Assembly: GCA_937885815.1 (NCBI GenBank)
Contig: CALABM010000065.1
Location: 57,178-121,177 of the forward strand
Source of the DNA: an uncultured Verrucomicrobiales bacterium
Lineage (GTDB): Bacteria > Verrucomicrobiota > Verrucomicrobiia > Verrucomicrobiales > Akkermansiaceae
Direction of reading: 5' to 3'
Length of the DNA: 64,000 nt
Shown here: positions 51,722-60,468 of the stretch, in pieces
Position numbering within the stretch: the stretch's first letter is position 1
Layout: every line of letters starts with the position of its first letter
Made by a program: the position numbers and the translations under genes
Notes under the pieces: generated by a model
Told to the model about the DNA's origin: nothing
Database searches by the model: none
Seen by the model: only the letters and a program-made list of their open reading frames with translations

Positions 51722-51913
51722 ATGAGAGAGGAAATACCCAGAAACGAAGATGTCATTTTTGACCAACAGACAGCCAAGGTCAAAAATCACCAGAAAAATG
51801 CGGCCCGCCGTCAGGTTCGCCCTCTGGTTATCATCTCTTGGTACCTACTGGCTCTCATTGCCATTTGCCTCTGGACGCTGAGCCTCTTCGGTGTTATTTC
51901 GCTTCCCTTCTAA
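51722..51913 (+). CDS. Small single-span membrane protein
   Basis: A 63-residue protein with a charged, helical N-terminal half (about 1-37, several Lys/Arg/Gln) and one membrane helix at about 40-60 (VIISWYLLALIAICLW). The start is fixed by a well-formed promoter with a -10 box 9 nt upstream; the frame extends further but only into the promoter. Its stop region overlaps the convergent hydrolase gene by 20 bp. I recognise no family; the promoter and the coherent topology argue that it is real. Confidence 0.6.
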   Translation: MREEIPRNEDVIFDQQTAKVKNHQKNAARRQVRPLVIISWYLLALIAICLWTLSLFGVISLPF

Positions 51914-52631
51914 GGGCCTTTCTCTGAGAATCAAAGAGTGATGGGTACCGCCCATGCCCGCTACTGAGCATCAGGGCATATGCGTTGTCGTGTATGTAGT
52001 GGTACCCGGCTTCATCTCGCATGCGCCCATCAAAGCAGATGTTCACGTCTGCTTCAGAACAATCGTTCCAGCGCCCACCCAGAACCGCGATGTAGTCATG
52101 GCCGGATAAGGAGTTCTCTACGTAAGCATTCCCCCACCAGTAAACGCTTTCCGGCCTCTCTGGCGAACAACTACGGTCTGAAGCATCCAGCGTGATGAGG
52201 AAAACTCTGCCATCCTCAGGAGATAAATGGCGGGCAGTTCGCAGTGCTGAACCAGCCCCCATACTGTGACCAATCAGAATGACATCCGCCCTAGAACTTC
52301 TACGGCGAAAGGCAGCAATCCGCGCTGCCAGCTGAGCAGCTCCCTGCTCCACATCCGCCGGCACTCCAAGGTGCCAATGATAATAGGCGCGGACTTCCCG
52401 CTGGCTCAACTTCGGCACGAGACCCATCATATGGGGAACAATCCCACTGATTTCATCCCCGAGGCCACCAATAAAAATGACCGCTGCACTGCCTGCAGCA
52501 GCTTCTGCCAACTCAACTTGCGGGATAATACGCACCGCTGCTTCACTACCGGGAACAGAAGCTGGCTGCTCAGCCTGAAGAGCTGAGCAGCCTATCACAA
52601 AAAACAAAGCAGATAATGCTTTAGCGAGCAC
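51894..52631 (-). CDS. Exported alpha/beta hydrolase
   Basis: A 245-residue protein with a signal peptide (about 1-20) and a compact alpha/beta hydrolase core: VIFIGGLGDE oxyanion segment, nucleophile Ser123 in GHSMG, candidate acid Asp149 or Asp152 and candidate His211 or His214. Esterase or lipase activity is expected but the substrate is unknown. It overlaps the Cys-rich secreted protein gene by 11 bp at its start and so probably shares its transcript. Confidence 0.75.
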   Translation of the reverse strand: MLAKALSALFFVIGCSALQAEQPASVPGSEAAVRIIPQVELAEAAAGSAAVIFIGGLGDEISGIVPHMMGLVPKLSQREVRAYYHWHLGVPADVEQGAAQLAARIAAFRRRSSRADVILIGHSMGAGSALRTARHLSPEDGRVFLITLDASDRSCSPERPESVYWWGNAYVENSLSGHDYIAVLGGRWNDCSEADVNICFDGRMRDEAGYHYIHDNAYALMLSSGHGRYPSLFDSQRKALRREAK

Positions 52632-53139
52632 GGCGCAGGGGCATTACGGGGTGCTGCGGAGCAAGAGCGGGAAGCTCGGGAGCGTCAGCGGGCTTCTCAA
52701 CCTTCTCAATCTTGGTTACAGGGCGGAAAGGAGTCATGCAGCAACCAATCTCACCATAGTAGTGATCCTGAGTCATAGCCACGGTATCACCGGGGTTCAG
52801 CGTGGAAATGAGAGCCTTCACGGAGTCATCCTGACCGGGAACTTCATTGCGCACGTCAATCATGATAACGGAGCCCACCTCAGCCTTGTCATCACCGTAC
52901 TTGCCGGGGCAGCTGTAATTATCGTTGCGAAGCACACGGAACACGGCAACCTTGGCGCCGTGATCGCAGCGGTCAGGGCACAGAGCAGTGCGGTGCATAC
53001 AGGGGCGCTCCTGAGTGCCGGTGTAAACGGCAACAACGGAGTTGGTGGCCAGAAGCTCAGCATTCTCAGGCATGGGAGCAGCGAACAGAGAGGGAGCTAC
53101 AAGAGCAGCAACGGCAACGATATGATTTACTAATTTCAT
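52621..53139 (-). CDS. Hypothetical secreted Cys-rich protein
   Basis: A 172-residue exported protein with a signal peptide of about 20 residues. It has at least seven cysteines (CMH, CPDRC, SCPGK, GCC), all in the mature part, which suggests disulfide bonds or metal binding. A beta-rich core about residues 30-135 with RVLRN and a GDTVAMT stretch is followed by a Pro-rich tail. I recognise no family. It is the first gene of a pair with the exported hydrolase. Confidence 0.6.
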   Translation of the reverse strand: MKLVNHIVAVAALVAPSLFAAPMPENAELLATNSVVAVYTGTQERPCMHRTALCPDRCDHGAKVAVFRVLRNDNYSCPGKYGDDKAEVGSVIMIDVRNEVPGQDDSVKALISTLNPGDTVAMTQDHYYGEIGCCMTPFRPVTKIEKVEKPADAPELPALAPQHPVMPLRRAR

Positions 53140-53212
53140 ATGTGTGTATGTGGTTATTATGGTTTGTGTTTGCGGTTAGACGTATGGTAGAAGAGTTTTG
53201 TTCAAAAAAAAA

Positions 53213-54109
53213 TCAGATTTTTTTCAAAAGACAGCAAAAGCCCCCTGCTCCACAGCCATGGTGAGGCAGAAGACGATACGCGGGAAACTCACAAAGAGTT
53301 GAACGATAGGAAGCGAGGGATGGCACCTCCACAGCCTCCCAGCCCGGAACGCGGCGAAGGATATAACTCATCACCTTTTCATTCTCATCCGGGTCATAGG
53401 TACAGGTGGAGTACAAAATATATCCACTGGGAGCCACGCACTGTACAGCAGCCAGCATGATACCCTTCTGGCGCTTGGCATTGCCATTCACCATTTGGGC
53501 ACCCAAGCAGCCGGGATTGCGTATACCTTTACACAACAACGACTGGCCACTGCATGGAGCATCTACTAGCACAAGATTGAAAAGCCTACCATCTGCAGCC
53601 CACTGGTCAGGACGCAACCCGGTTACTTCCACATTCGGTACACCACAGAGGGTCATATTCTGCCGCAGGATACCGCGGCGGGAGGCGTTCACCTCATTAG
53701 CCGTGTGAGAAACGGGAAGATAACGAGCAGCCATGAGCATGCTCTTACCGCCGGGAGCCGCGCATAAATCCAGACTTGCCTCCGGCGCCGGCACAACTGC
53801 CAAAGCTGCGGATTCCCAGCAGGACGACAAATCCAGCGAGTAGTACAGGCCACGAGCATAATCCTCATGGGCAGTCGGGCGCTCGCCTGCTGCGGGCACG
53901 TACACACGCGGAGGCAGCCAGTCATGCCCACTCATATCCTCACAAACGAAAGGCGGAACGTAGCCTTCCGGTGCCAAAGGAGAAAGCACCACAGCTTGTC
54001 GGGATGAAGTACCGGCGCGCATGGCCGCGATGAGACTGCTGGCAGCAGCCTCATTCAGCTCCAAACGAGCGCAAAGCCTAAGCTCTGCTTTGGTGGCAGG
54101 TTCCGACAC
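53213..54109 (-). CDS. RNA 5-methylcytosine methyltransferase (NOL1/NOP2/Sun, RsmB/RsmF-like)
   Basis: A 298-residue SAM-dependent RNA methyltransferase. The Rossmann motifs are DLCAAPGGKS near residue 113, DAPCSG (motif IV Cys) near 181 and STCTYDPDE (motif VI, the nucleophilic Cys) near 236. The N-terminal segment is short, and no C-terminal PUA-like domain is present, so it is a minimal member of the RsmF/YebU/RsmB kind. The RNA target is not clear. It is 30 bp downstream of the second ROK kinase gene. Confidence 0.9.
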   Translation of the reverse strand: MSEPATKAELRLCARLELNEAAASSLIAAMRAGTSSRQAVVLSPLAPEGYVPPFVCEDMSGHDWLPPRVYVPAAGERPTAHEDYARGLYYSLDLSSCWESAALAVVPAPEASLDLCAAPGGKSMLMAARYLPVSHTANEVNASRRGILRQNMTLCGVPNVEVTGLRPDQWAADGRLFNLVLVDAPCSGQSLLCKGIRNPGCLGAQMVNGNAKRQKGIMLAAVQCVAPSGYILYSTCTYDPDENEKVMSYILRRVPGWEAVEVPSLASYRSTLCEFPAYRLLPHHGCGAGGFCCLLKKI

Positions 54110-54139
54110 GTTGAGTCAGGATGCAGATAAGAGAAAGCG

Positions 54140-55090
54140 TCAGCTATCTTCGTTGTTGGCAATGCTCAGAGCCAATCTTGCAGCACCAATGATACCGGCA
54201 TCATTACTAAACATTGCAGGAAGAATCTTAATCTTCTCGTAATGAGGCGGATATATCTGAGCTTTCAGGTACTTACGAGTCGGCCCGAAAAGTAAATCGC
54301 CGGCCTTAGCCACACCGCCGCCGATAATGAAAGCCTCCGGGTTCAAGATGTAATGGCAGTTCATCAAGCAAGCAGCAAGCTTCCTGCCGATGTCATCCCA
54401 AAGGGCAAGAGCCACGGGGCACCCGGCCTTGGCGGCATTCTCCAAATCAATGGGGCCGCAATTCTCCAGCGAGCGGGGCTGGCCGTCTGCAGCATACGCA
54501 GCCTGAGCTTCTGCCGTGATTTCACGGTGGCCAATGTAATCCTCAATGGCACCCTGATTACCATAGTAACCGATGCGGCCCTTGTAATCAATAGTCATCT
54601 GCCCGAGCTCACCGGCGGCACTCAGATGGCCTCGCACAAAGTGACCATTGGCAATGACACCGGAGCCGATGCCTGTACCGAGAGTCAGGCACACCAAATC
54701 ATTCATGCCACGGCCGGCACCAAGCTTCCATTCGGCATAAGCCATACAGTTGGCATCATTATCCACAGCAGCAGGCAGTCCGGTAGCCTCACTAAGGATA
54801 TCACGGATGTGGATATCATACCAACCGGGCACGTTCGTGAGAGAATCCACAATACCGGCTTTATGGTCAACAAATCCGGGAAGCCCCATACCCACGGCTT
54901 TTACCGCCGGATACAGCTCCATGATGGAGCGCAGACGCTTACCGATTTCCTCCACGATGCAATCCGGAGACTCATAGTCCCCTGTTTGCATGGGCAACCC
55001 CTTGTAGATAATTTCTGTCCCCTGCACTACCGCAAACTTGATGGTCGTGCCACCCATATCCACGCCGATAGAAAGTTCCTGTGCTGACAT
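54140..55090 (-). CDS. ROK-family sugar kinase, zinc-motif-less (second copy)
   Basis: A 316-residue ROK kinase with VDMGGTTIK, the catalytic Asp in VDNDANC and LTLGTGIGSG. Like the copy at 23386-24330 it lacks the zinc ligands: ELGQ in place of GH and GYYGNQGA in place of CxCGxxGC. The two copies share SAAGELGQ-type and GRxxAIEDYIG stretches, so they are true paralogues of one zinc-less subgroup. Possible substrates are glucose, mannose, fructose or N-acetylated sugars. The start is fixed by a TATAAT box ending 6 nt before the ATG. Confidence 0.88.
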   Translation of the reverse strand: MSAQELSIGVDMGGTTIKFAVVQGTEIIYKGLPMQTGDYESPDCIVEEIGKRLRSIMELYPAVKAVGMGLPGFVDHKAGIVDSLTNVPGWYDIHIRDILSEATGLPAAVDNDANCMAYAEWKLGAGRGMNDLVCLTLGTGIGSGVIANGHFVRGHLSAAGELGQMTIDYKGRIGYYGNQGAIEDYIGHREITAEAQAAYAADGQPRSLENCGPIDLENAAKAGCPVALALWDDIGRKLAACLMNCHYILNPEAFIIGGGVAKAGDLLFGPTRKYLKAQIYPPHYEKIKILPAMFSNDAGIIGAARLALSIANNEDS

Positions 55091-55096
55091 ACGGGG

Positions 55097-55102
55097 ATTA
55101 TA
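55097..55102 (-). promoter_or_regulatory. -10 box of the second ROK kinase gene
   Basis: TATAAT on the minus strand ends 6 nt before the ATG at 55090. A -35 is not well defined. Predicts a leaderless message. Confidence 0.55.
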
Positions 55103-55159
55103 ACACGTTTCCCCTACACATAAAAGCCCAAAATGGCAAAAAGTGGAAAAAATCCGGCC

Positions 55160-57139
55160 TTATTGTGCTTGGAACTTACGCGTGAGCTCATTCAGCGAGA
55201 TGGGTACCATGGTGGGCTTACCCGCCGGGGTGCAATACGGGATCTCACAATTCAGCAAATCATTCAGCAATGGCAAAGGTGCCTGAAGCCACGGGCGCAA
55301 ATCCTCCTTAGCCGCATACTGGCGAGCCAACTGCATCGCATAGGGTTCAAAGGGATTACGCGAGCGTTTGAGACGCTGTTCTCCAGCAGAAAAAGTCCGG
55401 ATAAGCTCGTGCACAAACTCATCTACCCTAGGCAAGCTGAGCATCATAGGCACGCCGTCAATACGCAGAGTGCGCTGGCCAAAGTGGGATATGCGGAAGC
55501 CGGCTTTCTCCAGCTGGCGGCTCACCTCCAGCGCCACGCCTACATCACGCGCGTCCAAATCCAACATGACAGATTGCAACAGGCGTTGCGAATGCAGAGG
55601 GCGCTCATGCCCGGCAAGCAGACGCTCAAAAAGAATGCGCTCGCGTGCCGCCCTCGGAGAAAGAAGCACAAGCCCTTCCGTATTCTCAAACAACAAGTAA
55701 CGGCCACCACATACGCCTATATAGCGAAACTTGTTCGTACGCGGCGAAGTATTCTCGTACGGAGGCGGTTCCGATGGAGCCTCACGCTCCACAGGAAGAG
55801 GCTCACCACGCTCAGCAATGACAGGAGCCGGTGAAACCGCAACCTCTTCACGGGTCGCAGGAGGAGAAACGGGAGAAACCGGAGGAGACGAAAGCCCCAG
55901 CTCCTTTTGCACAGGCGTCAGCACCGGTGTCAACACGAGTGCCGGACAAACAGGCGCCTCCGGAGCCTTCTCTTTCACCCGTTCAAGCGGCTGCTTTTTC
56001 TCCACCGGCAAAGGTGCCGGTTGCTCAAGAACAGGGGCAGGACGAAGAATTGTCGTTGCTGGTCTCACCGGCTCTGGCATCACCGGCTCTGGAGTACGCG
56101 GAGGCGCGGGTGCCTCCACCGTAACACCGCGAGCATGCTCCGCCAAGGTACCGGCTACAGCATCAAGAATACTATTAGTTATATCTGAAGGGCGCAGGAA
56201 GCGCACTTCCTTCTTGGCTGGATGCACATTCACATCCACCAGCGCGGGATCCACTTCCAGATACAGGAAGAGAGCCGGGTGCAGGCCCGTGGGGAAACCG
56301 CCATAACCATCCCGAATGGCACGTGCCACAATCTTATCCTCAATCGGGCGGGTATTGAGGAACACGAACTGCATGCGCCTGTTCCTGCGAGCTTCACTCA
56401 GAGGCATGAGAAAACCGCTCACGTGAATACCCGGACCAAGCTGAGGCTTAATGCGAAGGAGCTTTTCAGCCACTTCACGCCCGGCGAAATCAGCTATTCG
56501 CTGGCGAAGGTCAGCCGTACCGGGCCAGTCAAACACGAGTTGCCCATCTCTCACGTATACAAAGCGCAGCGCCGGATACGCCAAAGCATGAAGCTTAATT
56601 TCATGCTCAATATGCCCGGCCTCCGTTTCATTACTCTTCAGGAACTTGCGGCGAACGGGCGTATTAAAAAAAAGGTTACTGACAGAGATATCCGTTCCGG
56701 GAGCACAGCCGGCATTGGACGGCTCTTCCATCACGCCGCCGCAGCAAGTAATAAGGGTGCCTTCCACATCCTCCTCACGGCGAGTTGTAATACGAAGCTC
56801 CGCAATGGATGCAATACTGGGTATAGCCTCTCCTCGGAAGCCGAGCTTATCAATGCAGGAGAGGTCATCAAAATTCACGAGCTTACTGGTGGCATGGCGC
56901 TCCAAGCACATGGCAGCATCCGCCCGGCTCATTCCGCAACCATTATCAGTCACCCTGATAAGGGAAATACCGCCGCGCACAATTTCCACGCGAATCATCG
57001 TGGCGCCGGCATCAATACTATTCTCGATGAGTTCTTTCACCACGGAGGCAGGACGCTCCACCACCTCACCGGCCGCCACTTGGCTGGCCAGCACATCACT
57101 CATGCGGTGTATTATCTGTTCTGTTGGCTTATCCTCCAT
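55160..57139 (-). CDS. mutL: DNA mismatch repair protein MutL
   Basis: Couples mismatch recognition by MutS to strand removal. The 659-residue protein has the GHKL ATPase half (about 1-330) with ELIENSIDAGA near 37, DNGCGMSR and GFRGEAIPSI, then a long Pro/Ala/Val-rich linker (about 340-470) and a C-terminal dimerisation domain. The endonuclease motif DQHAxxExxxxE is replaced by SPRAARERILFE and the CPHGRP motif by CTPAGKP, so nicking activity is not expected. Such MutL forms usually depend on MutH or another nuclease; none is visible here. Its promoter TTGACG-17-TACTAT lies 16 nt upstream of the ATG. Confidence 0.95.
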   Translation of the reverse strand: MEDKPTEQIIHRMSDVLASQVAAGEVVERPASVVKELIENSIDAGATMIRVEIVRGGISLIRVTDNGCGMSRADAAMCLERHATSKLVNFDDLSCIDKLGFRGEAIPSIASIAELRITTRREEDVEGTLITCCGGVMEEPSNAGCAPGTDISVSNLFFNTPVRRKFLKSNETEAGHIEHEIKLHALAYPALRFVYVRDGQLVFDWPGTADLRQRIADFAGREVAEKLLRIKPQLGPGIHVSGFLMPLSEARRNRRMQFVFLNTRPIEDKIVARAIRDGYGGFPTGLHPALFLYLEVDPALVDVNVHPAKKEVRFLRPSDITNSILDAVAGTLAEHARGVTVEAPAPPRTPEPVMPEPVRPATTILRPAPVLEQPAPLPVEKKQPLERVKEKAPEAPVCPALVLTPVLTPVQKELGLSSPPVSPVSPPATREEVAVSPAPVIAERGEPLPVEREAPSEPPPYENTSPRTNKFRYIGVCGGRYLLFENTEGLVLLSPRAARERILFERLLAGHERPLHSQRLLQSVMLDLDARDVGVALEVSRQLEKAGFRISHFGQRTLRIDGVPMMLSLPRVDEFVHELIRTFSAGEQRLKRSRNPFEPYAMQLARQYAAKEDLRPWLQAPLPLLNDLLNCEIPYCTPAGKPTMVPISLNELTRKFQAQ

Positions 57140-57155
57140 GCTACGTACGGGAGTA

Positions 57156-57184
57156 ATAGTAACACCTCAGCGCAAGGACGTCAA
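57156..57184 (-). promoter_or_regulatory. Promoter of mutL
   Basis: Minus-strand TTGACG (57184-57179), 17-nt spacer, TACTAT (57161-57156), 16 nt to the ATG at 57139. Confidence 0.55.
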
Positions 57185-57236
57185 CTCTGCATACCGCCCG
57201 TAATGTGACTGCATGTCAAAATGACTTGACATAATC

Positions 57237-57265
57237 TTGACAACATCAATGCAAGTAGGCAGAAT
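57237..57265 (+). promoter_or_regulatory. Promoter of def
   Basis: TTGACA (57237-57242), 17-nt spacer, CAGAAT (57260-57265). The leader is about 17 nt; a second TTGACA copy lies at 57226-57231. Confidence 0.5.
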
Positions 57266-57289
57266 ACAGGTCACAAATCTGACGAGACT

Positions 57290-57853
57290 ATGCTTCTTTC
57301 CATCACACAATACGGAAATCCTGTTCTTCGCGCTGTGAGTGCACCTGTTGAGCACGTAGACGAGGCTATTCACGCCCTTGCCGCAAACATGATTGAAACC
57401 ATGTATGCAGCTAATGGTGTAGGCCTTGCTGCCCCTCAAGTGGGAGAAAACATCCGCCTTGTTGTCATCGACATCCCCGAGGACGAAGATGAAGAGGCTA
57501 ATCCCGAGGAGCAAATGGCCACGATTAACGGTGAGCTTCGCAATATCCGTGAAATCATGCCCCTTGTGTTCATCAACCCCGTCATTGAGCCGTACGGCAA
57601 CCAGAGCCTTTGCACGGAAGGCTGCCTGAGCGTGCGTAACATCCGCGCAAATGTGGCTCGCCCGGAGAGAGTGAAAGCCACCCTGCCTCAGCTGGATGGC
57701 AGCGTGATGGAGATTGATTGCGGCGGCCTGCTGGCACGTTGTCTGCAGCACGAGTGCGACCACTTAGAGGGCTTCCTCTTTACAGACCGCACCTCCTCAG
57801 CTGTAAAACTGACGCTGGCTAAAAAGCTTAAGCGCCTCGCCAAAGAAGGCTAA
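57290..57853 (+). CDS. def: Peptide deformylase
   Basis: Removes the formyl group from the N-terminus of new proteins. The 187-residue protein has all three motifs: GVGLAAPQ at residues 43-50, EGCLSV with metal ligand Cys112, and HECDH with His154, Glu155 and His158. An acidic insertion (about 63-75, rich in Glu and Asp) is longer than usual for the family. It is convergent with the squalene/phytoene synthase gene and overlaps its end by 26 bp. Confidence 0.96.
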   Translation: MLLSITQYGNPVLRAVSAPVEHVDEAIHALAANMIETMYAANGVGLAAPQVGENIRLVVIDIPEDEDEEANPEEQMATINGELRNIREIMPLVFINPVIEPYGNQSLCTEGCLSVRNIRANVARPERVKATLPQLDGSVMEIDCGGLLARCLQHECDHLEGFLFTDRTSSAVKLTLAKKLKRLAKEG

Positions 57854-58736
57854 ACCAGAGAGCTTTCAGCATACTGGCGTAAACAGCCCGGCGCGGTATC
57901 TTAACTCGCCCATCTTCCGGCCTTGCTCTACGGAGCAAGGCTATTGTTTTTTTACCAATGAGCGCCGGAAGCATACTGGCAAAACGAAGCCGCATACTCC
58001 GCAAGCGGCGGCAATAATCCAGCCCATCGTTCATGTAATACTCCGCACGGTTCAACCACTTACCACGCTCGGAGCACAGATAGGCACGCCCGCGAGCTTC
58101 ATCCTCCTGCTCATCTCGCAGAATATTGATAAGCTGCAGGCCTCGGCCAAAACGAATGCCGGCCTCTGTCATATCCCCTTGCATGGCAGGGGCGCAAAAA
58201 CGTTCTCCCATGGCAGCATAGCCCAAATCTGTCCAGAATTCTCCCACACAGCCGGCCACGCGGTAAGTATAGAGCACAGTATCCTCATCCCTCTCCACGG
58301 CTGTGCGATTTCGGAAGTAAGTGATATCCCACAGCTGCCCTTCAATAATCGTATGCAGCACCTTCCGGATGCAGGCCTGCTGTTCCGCCGGGAATGAATC
58401 CAGCGCTTTCAGACATTCTCCGAATGAACGCAGAAGTGTTCGCTCAGATTCCGAGGGCTGCGCAGCTGCCATATCCCCGGAAAGCAATCCAAGGAGCTCT
58501 TGCGTCTCTTCGGCAGTAGCCGTTCCTGCTATGCTCCTGCCCATTCCACGAAGCACGGATTCCCTCAGAGCACTCTCTGAGGTAGACGTATCCGCCACGC
58601 TATCCGTGGCACGCGCCAGCAAATAGCCCAGAGCCACCCCGGGACGCATCTCCACCGGAAGCCAGTATATCGTGAGATAAAACGAGCGCGACACCGCCTT
58701 GAGCAACTCGCCTGTGAGGTCTATTCCCCGCTTCAT
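57828..58736 (-). CDS. Squalene/phytoene synthase-family protein
   Basis: A 302-residue trans-isoprenyl diphosphate synthase (head-to-head type), joining two C15 or C20 diphosphates to squalene, phytoene or a related product. The two aspartate motifs are DSVAD near residue 45 and DEQED near 205, both with nearby Arg and Tyr residues typical of the family. The frame opens at 58790, but TTGTCA-17-CATAAT ends 7 nt before the ATG at 58736, and homology begins right after it with SRSFYLT, so I use 58736. No other carotenoid or hopanoid gene is in the window, so the product is not decidable. Confidence 0.85.
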   Translation of the reverse strand: MKRGIDLTGELLKAVSRSFYLTIYWLPVEMRPGVALGYLLARATDSVADTSTSESALRESVLRGMGRSIAGTATAEETQELLGLLSGDMAAAQPSESERTLLRSFGECLKALDSFPAEQQACIRKVLHTIIEGQLWDITYFRNRTAVERDEDTVLYTYRVAGCVGEFWTDLGYAAMGERFCAPAMQGDMTEAGIRFGRGLQLINILRDEQEDEARGRAYLCSERGKWLNRAEYYMNDGLDYCRRLRSMRLRFASMLPALIGKKTIALLRRARPEDGRVKIPRRAVYASMLKALWFSLLWRGA

Positions 58737-58743
58737 GTGGCTC

Positions 58744-58772
58744 ATTATGCACCACTTTTCCGCTTCTGACAA
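58744..58772 (-). promoter_or_regulatory. Promoter deciding the start of the squalene/phytoene synthase gene
   Basis: Minus-strand TTGTCA (58772-58767), exact 17-nt spacer, CATAAT (58749-58744), 7 nt to the ATG at 58736. Confidence 0.65.
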
Positions 58773-58877
58773 GGTAAATATGTTGCTCATTCAAGCCTCA
58801 GCCCTTGCCACAGGCCGCTTTTTGCTTGCAATCATACCTCAAATGAGCTATATAAGAGAAAGATATAACATATTGGC

Positions 58878-59636
58878 ATGAAATCGGCGTTGTACTCACT
58901 TTTGATATTTTGTGGCGGACTCGTTTCGGCTGCCCAGTCCGGCGTGACTGTGGAGCTGCGAAGCTGCCGCACAGAGTACCGCACTCATGCTAGGTCTACA
59001 GCGCCGGGGCTGGTATGCACTTTGGAACTCATACCGCCGCCCGGTATGTACATGTGTGAAAGCGCAAGCCTGACCGGCGTCATTCGCATAAAAGACAGCC
59101 GAGGCGGTGTACGCTTAGCGGATAGGCGCAGTCTGGATATTTCAGCAAATAACCGGGCCTTCACCACATTTACTTCATCTCACAGGCCATCCGGCAGCAA
59201 AATAGAACTGGATGGGGAGCTTGTTGTCACAGTCGCGGATAACCGGATAGTGCACCCTTCCATCAATGTCAATCTTCTGGAGGCAGGAGAATACCAACTC
59301 GGGGAAATTAAACTCCGGGTTAATCCGTCCTCCGTGAACAGAACCCGGGCCAACCGGGAACGAGGCAAACTCCGTAGAGCGGATCTCACCCTTACTAGCT
59401 CAAATGGGAACATCATACGCCGCGTAGAGCGTATCTGGAAAGGCGAGAACGGTGAGGAATTCACCCAGCCGGTGGAAATCACCACAGTAGGAAGACCGTC
59501 TGAGGGATGCGTATCCCTGTCCCTGTGGGATACTGATGAGAGCGAGACCCTGCGCATCGTCACCGTTCGGAATCCCCGCAGAGAGAACGTCAACTTCCGC
59601 CTGAATGTTTCACTTGGAGAAGTTACGACAAGATAA
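58878..59636 (+). CDS. Hypothetical secreted protein A of a paralogous pair
   Basis: A 252-residue exported protein with a signal peptide of about 18 residues. The mature part is a run of beta-strands without a recognised domain. It shares an order of elements with the next gene: a VCTLELIPPPG-type strand near the start, a VVTVADNRIV-type segment in the middle and a VNFRLNVSLG strand at the end. A TATAAC box ends 8 nt before the ATG, but the -35 is weak. The pair may be surface or periplasmic beta-sandwich proteins; I do not assign a function. Confidence 0.6.
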   Translation: MKSALYSLLIFCGGLVSAAQSGVTVELRSCRTEYRTHARSTAPGLVCTLELIPPPGMYMCESASLTGVIRIKDSRGGVRLADRRSLDISANNRAFTTFTSSHRPSGSKIELDGELVVTVADNRIVHPSINVNLLEAGEYQLGEIKLRVNPSSVNRTRANRERGKLRRADLTLTSSNGNIIRRVERIWKGENGEEFTQPVEITTVGRPSEGCVSLSLWDTDESETLRIVTVRNPRRENVNFRLNVSLGEVTTR

Positions 59637-59650
59637 ACGACACCGGAATC

Positions 59651-60406
59651 ATGAGATACCTTACCATTCTTACCTCACTTCTGCTGGCACATACACTACC
59701 GGCAGCGGAACAGGCTGCAACAATTCCCCCGGTGAAGGTTTCCCCACAGAGCGTGGAGTGTTTTTACCCCGCTGATGAAACGGATGCCGTGCTGTGCACA
59801 ATCCGCCTGCACCTCACGCCGGCACAAGGCCACTTTATCCGCATCCGCGCCACAGAGGCAGCGCCTCAGCTCCCTCTCATCGCTCGAGATGCCAAGGGGA
59901 ATGAGCTGCACGGCAGCTTCAGCGAATGGGAAATTTGTTTTGACGACTCCGAATCCAACTGCATTATCGCAGTCTATAACTTCAAGGCGAGGCCACAGGG
60001 TGGTTACATGGTAGTGGATTCACAGGTAGATATCCCGGTTTCATCAGGACGCACTGAGCACGAACCGCAGATTATCTCCACCAGCGAGCCCTCCACCGTA
60101 ACAGTTAACGGACACGTCTTTAAGATAACCCCTGCGGAATCCGGCGCTGAGGATCCGGAACACACGGTTCTACATATTGAGTACGCCAACAATGCTGACA
60201 TCGCAGAAATCGTCCTGAACGCAGAAGACGGCTCTCCTTTGCCCACCACGATTGTGGATGGATACTACAATTCAGAAAATCAGCACTCGCAAGCCACTTA
60301 CGTTATTCAGCACAAGGCTGAAAAACTTCAGTTTGTTCTTCGCTCATACACAAATTGCGAGAGAACCGCCTCACCGGTACGCTTCAGGGCCACTATAGGC
60401 CGCTGA
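59651..60406 (+). CDS. Hypothetical secreted protein B of a paralogous pair
   Basis: A 251-residue exported protein with a signal peptide of about 18 residues, beginning 14 bp after its upstream neighbour and likely co-transcribed with it. Its strand order mirrors the first member (LCTIRLHLTPA, then MVVDSQVDIPVS, then VRFRATIGR at the C-terminus), although identity is low. No catalytic motif is seen. It ends 62 bp before cmk, which has its own promoter. Confidence 0.6.
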   Translation: MRYLTILTSLLLAHTLPAAEQAATIPPVKVSPQSVECFYPADETDAVLCTIRLHLTPAQGHFIRIRATEAAPQLPLIARDAKGNELHGSFSEWEICFDDSESNCIIAVYNFKARPQGGYMVVDSQVDIPVSSGRTEHEPQIISTSEPSTVTVNGHVFKITPAESGAEDPEHTVLHIEYANNADIAEIVLNAEDGSPLPTTIVDGYYNSENQHSQATYVIQHKAEKLQFVLRSYTNCERTASPVRFRATIGR

Positions 60407-60430
60407 TAATGGTCTAACGAAAAAAATAGC

Positions 60431-60459
60431 TCGACATTTTAAGCTTTCTGCGGTAGAAT
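60431..60459 (+). promoter_or_regulatory. Promoter of the cmk-plsC-recF run
   Basis: TCGACA (60431-60436), 17-nt spacer, TAGAAT (60454-60459), 9 nt to the ATG at 60469. Confidence 0.6.
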
Positions 60460-60468
60460 AAGCGGCGT

